This document shows, one piece after another, positions 17,651-24,081 of a DNA stretch of 24,081 bases; position 1 is the first letter of the stretch, and every line of letters begins with the position of its first letter. The position numbers were made by a program, and so were the translations under genes. The notes under the pieces are model-generated. The model did not search any database. It was not told where the DNA came from and was given only the letters and a program-made list of their open reading frames with translations. The stretch is from Chara braunii (taxonomy: Eukaryota; Streptophyta; Charophyceae; Charales; Characeae). Where the stretch lies: assembly GCA_003427395.1 (NCBI GenBank), contig BFEA01000183.1:391763-415843 (forward strand), read 5' to 3'.

Positions 17651-18263
17651 CTAACGACCCTCAGGGATAGGAAGAGGCTGGACCAAACCATAAGGCAGGT
17701 GGTTCACACTGTTCACCTCCTGACAGGTGGGACACTCTGCAATGTAGTCCTTCACAAAGTCCTTGCGCTTCGGCCAGACGTACACGCACACGAGCCAACG
17801 TCTTGTGGAAGCCCATATGACCGGCGGCTGCCTGGTCATGGAACTCTGCTACGACTCGGACACGTAGTTGTCCAGTGGAGGGAACACAAATACGGGGCTC
17901 TCTGGTGCCCTGTGAACCGTGCCAGTACACAAGACCGTTGTCCCCGAGAGAGTAGTTCGGGACGGTCTTGCCACTCGGAAGGGTCGCGTGGATGTCGCGA
18001 TAGTCGGGGCAGTGGCGGTACTGAGTGCGAAACTCGTCGATTACTGAGTGGTGGACGGTGGTGACCGAGATGGAAGAGAGCTGGATCTGCTCGTGGTTGT
18101 GGTCAGGGCGCGGGGATAAGGCATTTGCGACCCGATTAGTCTCACCCTTGATGTGCTCAGTGGTGAAACTGAACTCGGATAGGTCGCGCCACCAGCGAGC
18201 CTGTCGAGGACTGAGCTTCGGTTTTGTCAGAAAAGCCTGGACAACAGAGTTGTCCGTGCGCAC
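17651..18263 (-). pseudogene. pol: End of RNase H and integrase zinc-finger domain (element 2)
   Basis: The frame contains VRTDNSVVQAFLTKPKLSPR (third RNase H Asp) and FTTEHIKGETNRVANALSPR, the conserved end of Ty3 RNase H. It continues with the connection, then the integrase N-terminal region: REPRICVPSTGQLRVRVVAE, EFHDQAAAGHMGFHKTLARV. A frameshift at about 17775-17800 moves to the frame of the core, which reads VWPKRKDFVKDYIAECPTCQ and HLPYGLVQPLPIPEGR. Together they give the H-H-C-C zinc-binding pattern (His in FHD, His in GHMG, then CPTC). All zinc ligands remain, so only the frameshift and the TAG at 17651 break this part. Confidence 0.8.
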
Positions 18264-18924
18264 CGTGAATGGTGCCCCGTGCAGGTAGTGGCGCCAGTGC
18301 CGAGTGGCATAAAGTACTGCGAGAACCTCACGCTCATCAGCAGTGTAGTTTATCTCGGCGGGCAGAAGCTGACGGGAGTAGAAGGCTATCGAAAAATCAC
18401 CTAAGCGAGACTCGACAGTGCCGTCCTCGGCGATGGTAGGAGAATAGTCAATAGAAGGCTCGTCGGTAGCAGGACGAGTAGGCGTCAGTCGGAAGCAGTG
18501 GTAGGGGTAGGTGGTGGAAAGCGAGGAATACGAGGATGAGAGGAATCAGGAGAGGGGGGGAAGATCTGAGAAAGCACTGCTCCTACAACAAAGTCTGACG
18601 CATTAGTGGTAAGGATAAATGCGCATGTCACTGCCTTTTTTAGGGCGTGGAAGGCGTCCTCGTGGAGGGGTGTCCAAGCCCTGAGTGGGTTCTTCCTGAG
18701 GAGTGTGGAGGTAAGGACGTAGGAATACCTAGCGTATCCCTAGATGAAATTACTATAGTAGTTGGTAAGGTCTAGGAAGCTGCGAAGCTGCTTGGCGGAT
18801 GTGGGGACGGGCCACTCCGCAATAGAAGTGATTTTCGCGTCGTCCATGTGGAGACCCTGGTCAGACACGTAGTGTCCTAAGAAATTCACTTTATGCTAGG
18901 CAAATGACACTTGCTCAGCTTGGC
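18264..18924 (-). pseudogene. pol: RNase H domain and RT thumb/connection (element 2)
   Basis: Read in shifting frames, the minus strand gives VNFLGHYVSDQGLHMDDAKI and IAEWPVPTSAKQLRSFLDL (the post-RT connection). A TAG follows in YYSNFI-stop-GYA, then AWTPLHEDAFHALKKAV and TTNASDFVVGAVLSQ, the first RNase H strand. The normal first catalytic Asp (TDAS) is Asn here (AAT codon at 18602-18604). Further on, GDFSIAFYSRQLLPAEINYT and DEREVLAVLYATRHWRHYL supply the second catalytic residue (Glu in REVLA). RNase H would degrade the RNA strand of the replication hybrid. Frame changes near 18890 and about 18500 and the D-to-N change make this copy inactive. Confidence 0.75.
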
Positions 18925-19788
18925 TTAGAAGCCATGTCTGTGCAAGCGGTCAAGGACGTCGCGGAGGTGTCTGAGGAGGGAATCGTCGAGGTAGATGAGA
19001 ACGTACTGCTCCAGGATGTCCCTGAAGATGTCGTTCATCGCCCTCTGGAAGGTAGCGGGTGCGTTGGTGAGGCCGAATGACATCATCGTAAACTCGTAGT
19101 GGCCGAAGCACGATCGGAACGCTATCTTCGGCTGGTCGCCTGCAGCGACGCGGATGTGATGGTAACCGCTACGAAGATCAATCTTCGTAAAGAAGCGGTT
19201 GCCTGCTAGGTGGTCGAACAGCTCATCGGAACGAGGCATGGGGTAGTTGTTCTTAACCGTGTAGCGGTTGAGACCGCGATAGTCGATGCAGAGACGGAGA
19301 GTTTCATCCGCTTTGCGAGCAAAGAGGACGGGTGCACCCCACGGGGAGTTGTTGGGTTTAATGAAACCCAGTCTCAGGAGTTCCTCAAACTGACGCTCGA
19401 GTTCGGTGGGCTCGGGGATCGAGAGTCTGTAGGGTGCCTGGTGGTGAACACGATAGTCAGGCACGAGCTGGATGGAGTGCCCGATGTCGCGCATTGGTGG
19501 GATGCAGGCGTACGAGAACGATGATGGGAAAAAGTCGTGGTACTCTCGAATGAAGTCACGAACTGCGGGCTCCAGGTCGGTCGTATAACGAGCGAGTTCC
19601 TCAGCGTTAGCATCAGCGAGCGACGACGGGGTGGACTCGACGGACGGCGGAGAGTGGGAAGTAGAGATGGGAGCCATGGAGATAGGAGGAGGATCTGGCT
19701 CCAGAGGGATGAGCTCCGCATCGGGACAAGGTGGATCATAGTGTAAGAGATCCGTCACGTTCACTATAAAGAAGGTGACGTCGTCCTG
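18925..19788 (-). pseudogene. pol: Reverse transcriptase (element 2)
   Basis: A 279-codon open stretch from ATG 19764 and a few codons upstream. Landmarks are [76 protein letters not shown] (first catalytic Asp, residue 196), [18 protein letters not shown] and VLIYLDD (catalytic YLDD, residues 258-261). After YLDD the protein goes straight to [18 protein letters not shown]. Typical relatives have about ten more residues here (the ILVYS-type segment), so a small in-frame deletion lies just behind the active site. The frame ends at TAA 18925-18927, after which AKLSKC continues in register. Upstream, TGA 19789-19791 (probably a former CGA) separates it from the linker. Confidence 0.88.
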
Positions 19789-20590
19789 TCAGACGAAGTG
19801 GGCGAATTGCCGAGGCGAGGTAACAGTGATAGAAGGAGATGGTGTGGGCACGGAAGGCTTCGGGGGAGGAGGTCGCAGTGGTATCTATGAAAGGTATGCG
19901 ATACGTCTGCCCACACTTCGTTTTGAGAACGAGAGTGTTGGTCGCCTAATCGGCCTCGGTGCTGCGGAACCGACGAGACCACGGAGTGCCGAGAATGAAG
20001 TCGTACCCCGTCTCCATCACATCGAAATGTGCAGAGGAGCGGTGGCGACGAGACGCCGGGGGACGATCAGTCGGCTCGAGAGTGAGGAAGAAAGGGAGGT
20101 CCGTGATCGTATGATCGAAGAAGCGCTGGGTCTTGTCATCCCCTAGCGTGACGGAGATGGGAGTCGGAGACCCTGTAGTGGGGAAGCGGGCTTCTTTCAC
20201 CACACGTGGGTGAATGAAGTCGCCTTGAGAACCGGAGTCCCACAGAGCTGAGTACACCCTCGTGGAGGTCCCCAGTCGTACGGGGATGATCGGGAGGGTG
20301 CGATCAAGGTCAAAGAGGATGGTGAGAAGGCGACGCAGTGCAGCGACATGGAGGGTGAGTCGCTCCTGACGAGCCTAGAGCATGCTCAAGTCCAGAAGAG
20401 GACACAACGTCCTCGCGAGTAGCGAGCTGCTCGCTGCAACGGGCTGAGCGAATGGCTCGACGCGTCGGTAGTCGCGGCGGGGTAGGAGGGGAGACGGTGG
20501 TCCGTGGAGGCGCAGACGGTACTGCAACAGAGGGCTGAGTACATTCTGCCGGGTCCTGCGAGATCTTAACTCCAGTAGCGAGCGGGGCAA
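19789..20590 (-). pseudogene. pol: Aspartic protease with flanking linkers (element 2)
   Basis: In one frame from about 20590 the region encodes a Ser/Pro/Arg-rich linker with TAG 20375-20377 (probably a former CAG). LHVAALRRLLTILFDLDRT follows, then the protease proper (19946-20257): YSALWDSGSQGDFIHP with catalytic DSG, ISVTLGDDKTQRFFDH, and DFILGTPW, the flap-closing ILG motif. TAG 19946-19948 follows. The frame then reads NTLVLKTKCGQTYRIPFIDT before shifting to the RT frame near 19810. The protease would process Gag-Pol. The DSG variant of DTG is common in plant and fungal Ty3 elements. The gag frame (20566-21618) overlaps this one in another register, as expected for a gag-pol frameshift or an old indel. 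Confidence 0.75.
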
Positions 20591-21618
20591 ACCTCCTCGG
20601 GGATGTCGGGAAGCTGGCTACTGAGGAGGGCGCAGGTGTACACTGCACCATGGCTAGGAGGCGCCGCGGGGATGCGAGGCGTCGGGGGGGACTGAGCACG
20701 ACGCTGGCGAGAAAGGTCAGCGTACTGGCGGTCGAGGGCGGTGGTATAAGGGCACCACGAGGAGGTATGACCGTCCTGGTGGCAGCGCAATCACCCACGC
20801 CGGCCCAAAATAGTCGTGCGCTCCTCAGTGGAAAGGACACCGCGAGGAGGGACAAAGCCCTGAGGAAGGTCTTGCTGAGCGACCTCCGGGGGCGACGCGC
20901 CAGCGTGACCGGGGCTGCTGCGTGCCCGGGACAGGGCAGAGAGGATGAGCTGGAGGCGCTCGGCCATAGGGAGAGTAGAGTCCTCCAGGTGGTGGTGGAC
21001 GGCCTCGCCGAGGTCGAGGTCGTCGCTATGGTCACCCTCTGGCGACAGCGGGGCACCAGCGTCCTGCTCACCATACTCGAGCGTGCTGAAGCGGCGCGAG
21101 GAGTGGCGGCCCTGTTGTGCGAAACGGTGGGGGCAACCGTGTAAAGGGGAACGGCGCTGAGAAGTGCCGTGAGAGGAGGAGGAGGCGTAGCCAGTACGCT
21201 GAGGCTGGGAGGAGGCGGCGGGGTGAAGACGGGCCCGCATCCGCTGATGGTCCCTGGCGGCCTCGTAAGCCTGCGGGGCCGATGTGAACTCGTACTGCCA
21301 TAACTCGGAGCGGTACTCGAGCGGAAGGCTGGCCAAAAAACAATCGATAAGAGCGGCCTTGGGGAGGAACGCCACGTCACAAATGAGGCGGGCGTCCTGA
21401 AAGACCTGGATGTGGCGATCTAGGCCGGCAGCGCCATCAGAGTTGGACCAGCGTGTAGTGACAACACGCTCGAAGGCGTCAGTCACGTCATGTCGGGCTC
21501 CGAAGCGATCCTCGAGGAACGCTTGGAAATCCATGAAGGTCGGAGTCCGACCCGCATGAAGGGAGTAAGCGTAGAAATCCTCGCAGGCATCAAAAGGACC
21601 GCTGTCAGGCGGCCGCAA
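20566..21618 (-). pseudogene. gag: Gag capsid/nucleocapsid (element 2), 5' truncated
   Basis: One frame open from about 21618 to 20566 except for TGA 20791-20793. It encodes a partial Retrotrans_gag domain (TFMDFQAFLEDRFGARHDVT, then TRWSNSDGAAGLDRHIQVFQ, and IDCFLASLPLEYRSELWQYE). A Ser/Arg/His-rich, probably disordered region comes next, followed by a helix MAERLQLILSALSRARSS, and then a zinc knuckle whose remaining part reads LRCHQDGHTSSWC. The TGA sits exactly where the first Cys of CX2CX4HX4C belongs (one base from TGC or TGT), so one mutation both kills a ligand and truncates the protein. Members of this family normally have about 100 more residues at the N-terminus. Here a TGA lies shortly upstream in frame and no ATG is convincing. 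Confidence 0.78.
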
Positions 21619-22459
21619 GCAGTGCGCCGCCTGAGATCTTCAGTTTTGGAACTTAGGCTCAGGGACAAGTCCATTTTTTTTATGGTACTCTCGTATGACC
21701 AGTCAACAAAAAAATTAGGGGGAACTCAGGCACCCCTGACTCTGGGCGCGCTGAGCCTTAGGAGTAATCCTCAAAGATGGCGAGATAAGTGGCCACACTC
21801 GGCGCATCTAGGGACCCTTATTCCCGGCCGTTTAGAGAGCTAGACTCGGATTGGCCTGCCGCGGAGAGGCATCACGGGAACCGACTTCGCCGCAACGTTT
21901 TGCGGCATACGACAGGGACCGCAATGAGGCCTCAAAATTTTGTCTATTTTTGTACCTAAACTAAGGATGGGAGAAAAGATTTGGAATAGTAGGGGGGAAA
22001 GAGAACAACGTAATATCCCTTAGTTCCCTTATTTTTCGCGGGATTTAAATTTTGGGGAAAATACCTCGTTATTTTATGTTTCCGGCAATGAAATAAAAAA
22101 CGAGAGAAAAAGATTTAAAGTGGTAAGGGAAAGAAGAAAAGAGAGAATTTCAACCATTTGATTAAACTCCCTCAGAATTCATTTTTGGAGGACCTACGGC
22201 TAATTCACTATTTCAGGAGCTAATGATTGTTCGATGCCTGGTCTGGTTTTGCTTGGGATACCCACGGTCAGCTCAGAACCCAGATTTGATCAAATTCTCG
22301 GAGCTCTTAACTTTTTTTTGTTATCCCTCGATGATCGACACTCTCCATGACGCGTCCCCTATTTACCTGATCACTAACCTTACTGAGCCCGGCAGTACGG
22401 GCGATGGCCACATGCATATGGACAGCGTGGAATCGTGTTGCATTCGACCGACAACATGA
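21619..22459. other. Non-coding, partly AT-rich; no gene seen
   Basis: No supportable gene. A small perfect hairpin lies at 21890-21905 (CCGCAA, CGTT, TTGCGG). The stretch 21930-22150 is rich in A and T. It should contain the 5' LTR of element 2 if one survives, but I see no copy of the 15.1-16.4 kb sequence. Confidence 0.4.
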
Positions 22460-23420
22460 TGTCAGGTTCGGCACCAACACTGCGGCCATTTATTCCAAGT
22501 TTGGTGCCACTATGGCGGTTTGGGACCACTACGTGAGTCTATTTCAGGTTCGGGATGACTACGTTGATGTATTCACACCGCGACCTATGAGATATGAGTG
22601 TGGGATTAGATGGTTGTCGTAGTGTTACCGCCATGTTACTTGATTGTGCCGCACGGCTCCATTGCGTCGGTGTGGCCGCTGTTCCGGTTCGGGCGTCTGG
22701 TTCGAGAGAGGTTCGGAATTATCACGATATGGCGGCACGGTTTGGTGCCTACATGGTATAGCATCCTGGTTCTAGTTCTCAGGTTCGGTATTATCCTAGA
22801 GCTGCGGCATTGTGCGGTACTTGACACGCATCGAGTTCGTTGTTGATTCAACGTCGGTACGGTACGGGTCCGGCATCGAGATGGTACAACAACAGGTACT
22901 AGTTTCTCTGGCTCGGAACGGGCTCGGTACGGGTACGACTTATTTCAGGCTCGGTATCGGCTCGGCCCTTGACGCACTCCAGGTTCGGTATTGGTCAGGC
23001 ATCAACATGGTACGGGCCACAACAGTTCAAGACGGTTGTCTCAGGTTTGGTTTTAGTTCGGCATTGATAATGGGAAGGACTACGGTATTTCAAAATGATT
23101 ATCTCAGGGTTAGCATTGGTACGATGTGGGTCACAACGACATGCCTGATAGGGTATGGCAACGCTAGTCGTCGGCGGCATGATTCTGTACGGGCTACTTC
23201 AGTTTCCTGTTAAGGCGAACGGAATGACCACTAGTTCGGTTCGACATCGACAAGGTACTGCAAGGTGGTACTTATTCCCAGGGTCGGAACTATCACGGCG
23301 CGGTGGCATTGTACTATTTTTCTTTGTTCCTGGAACGGTCTGTGGTACGGTTACTGGTCTGGGACTGAGACGGCTCACTGTTGTTCGATTATCATTAATT
23401 TTGGGGCTGCAGGTTTCCGA
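22460..23420. repeat. Degenerate minisatellite, period about 62-63 bp
   Basis: Repeated CAGGTTCGG[T/A]ATTGG-like starts occur at about 22464, 22550, 22794, 22946, 22980, 23042 and 23105. The clearest spacings are 62 and 63 bp. Each unit also has a GGCAT...ATGG and a [T/C]ACGG core, and half-unit spacings of about 31-34 bp are seen too. Because 63 is a multiple of three, the plus-strand frame 22812-23213 shows a 21-residue periodicity (LQVRYWSGINMV, LRFGFSSALIMG, LRVSIGTMWV). I read this as a decayed tandem repeat, not a gene, though a short low-complexity coding region cannot be excluded. Confidence 0.6.
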
Positions 23421-23978
23421 CTAGGGTGGCTCATTGATGCTCAACAACACTACTCCAAGGTACATGATTGGTCTGGGCCAAGGGCCAAAGGCAGATTGCA
23501 TGGTCTGCGAAAGTGCCAGTCCTCGAACCACGAGCGCTGGGCAGGGACCGCCGGGCCCTTATTTTTGATGCTGTTGAACGGAATCGCAGGTCGGCAATAT
23601 TATGAGGCTGTGGGTCTAGTACCAGGGGAGTCGAGCACCACGGGTACAGACAGTACCAACCTCCAGTAGCGAGCTAGTACCGCTGAAGGCCAGAGGCGAG
23701 CTCGTGGGAGCTGCTTTCCAGACAGGGAAAAGGAAAGACCACGAGGGGCTGGGGGGCAGTATGGGAAAGTGCGCCAGGTGTCCGCCGCCCCCATCAGCCT
23801 GGTTGACTTTGTGGCACCGAGCTGCAGTGACGGGGAAGGAGTTGGGGGGTGAGGCGGTGCCAGGAGAGGAGAGCGGGCAAGACGTACTCAGCCCACCTCG
23901 TGTCTGAGTTCAGCGGTCAAACAAGCAGGAACGCTTGGCGTGCACGGTTATCATGAGAAAGGGGGAGAGAGCGAAAGA
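23421..23978. other. No gene seen
   Basis: Open frames run through part of this stretch (for example to 23669 on the plus strand), but they show no domain. No RNA gene or clear repeat is visible. Confidence 0.4.
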
Positions 23979-24081
23979 GTTAGAGTGAGTGAGTGCTGCT
24001 GTCAGTTAGAGTGAGAGAGTGCTGCTGTCAGTAAGAGAGAGTGAGTGTTCCTGTCAGTGAGAGAGAGTGAGTGCTGCTGTC
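23979..24081. repeat. 26-bp minisatellite running off the window
   Basis: Four consecutive 26-bp units at 23979-24004, 24005-24030, 24031-24056 and 24057-24081 (cut by the window end). Each has GAG-rich sequence followed by GTG[C/T]T[G/C]CTGTCA. A few substitutions separate the units. The array probably continues beyond the window. Confidence 0.92.

Larger units (their letters stand above)
16439..21618 (-). mobile_element. Element 2: degraded Ty3/gypsy chromovirus
   Basis: In minus-strand order the domains are gag, zinc knuckle, aspartic protease, reverse transcriptase, RNase H, integrase zinc finger, integrase core, GPY/F-like module and chromodomain. The order RT-RNaseH-IN places it in Ty3/gypsy, and the chromodomain after integrase places it in the chromovirus branch. 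It is inactivated by stops (20791, 20375, 19946, 19789, 18925, 17651, 17109, 16989 and 16662, each the first base on the plus strand) and by several frameshifts. The gag N-terminus seems to be missing. No LTR pair or target-site duplication could be identified. Confidence 0.88.

Noticed and set aside
17474-18064. 196-codon plus-strand open frame
   Set aside because: Antisense of the integrase/RNase H region; Arg/Gly/Thr-rich without any domain.
20310-21380. 356-codon open frame on the minus strand, the longest in the window
   Set aside because: It overlaps the gag frame in another register, consists mainly of Ser, Pro, Arg and Leu with no domain, while the overlapping frames carry Gag, a zinc knuckle and the protease linker.
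15144-22200. Paired LTRs of element 2
   Set aside because: I compared the flanks (15.1-16.4 kb and 21.6-22.2 kb) by eye and found no shared long sequence, so only a candidate terminus is reported.
11700-22459. CRISPR array, bacterial operon or phage genes
   Set aside because: No short palindromic repeats with unique spacers, and the coding content is LTR retrotransposon pol with eukaryotic-style repeats.

Overview
The window looks like nuclear DNA from a eukaryote and is dominated by decayed LTR retrotransposons and simple or tandem repeats. There is no bacterial-style gene packing, operon structure or ribosome-binding pattern. The Gag, protease and reverse-transcriptase modules on the minus strand between about 7.6 and 11.6 kb resemble, from memory, a very abundant Ty3/gypsy family of charophyte green algae (Chara). 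I therefore infer a streptophyte alga of that kind, with moderate confidence and without a database search.

Layout. Positions 1-90 are a pure (TC)n microsatellite. Positions 91-2689 hold no gene I can support, only a hairpin and a 169-bp tandem duplication. Positions 2690-6001 (+) are the most novel part: four tandem, diverged copies of one protein domain of up to about 240 residues that I do not recognise. Each copy carries a GPFxG[N/D] motif and a C-terminal aromatic/acidic tail. The first copy is open; the others carry a stop, frameshifts or a missing N-terminal half. Positions 6472-7611 (+) are a retroelement Gag-like gene with two stop codons. It is cut off at about 7612-7626, where a second retroelement on the opposite strand begins.

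Element 1 (minus, about 11660 to 7625) reads gag - RGG/zinc knuckle - acidic linker - aspartic protease - start of reverse transcriptase, with many frameshifts and stops and an internal duplication in gag. Positions 11.7-16.4 kb are non-coding. They hold inverted repeats, an AT-rich array of about 120-bp monomers that looks dimeric (13.78-14.4 kb), a TGTTGGGG/CCCCA palindrome that could be an LTR end, and an 88-bp repeat. Element 2 (minus, 21618 to 16439) is a chromovirus-type Ty3/gypsy element: gag - zinc knuckle - protease (DSG) - reverse transcriptase (YLDD) - RNase H - integrase (D,D35E) - chromodomain. It is inactivated by at least seven stops, several frameshifts, a deletion just after YLDD and loss of the first RNase H aspartate. 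Positions 22.46-23.4 kb form a degenerate minisatellite of about 62 bp, and 23979-24081 is a 26-bp minisatellite running off the window.

How the parts relate. Both retroelements are defective and would depend on other copies to move. The four-domain array lies directly upstream of, and on the same strand as, a gag gene. It may therefore be an extra ORF of a large retroelement (as the Ogre/Tat lineage carries an ORF before gag) or a decayed host tandem gene family. The sequence alone does not decide this.
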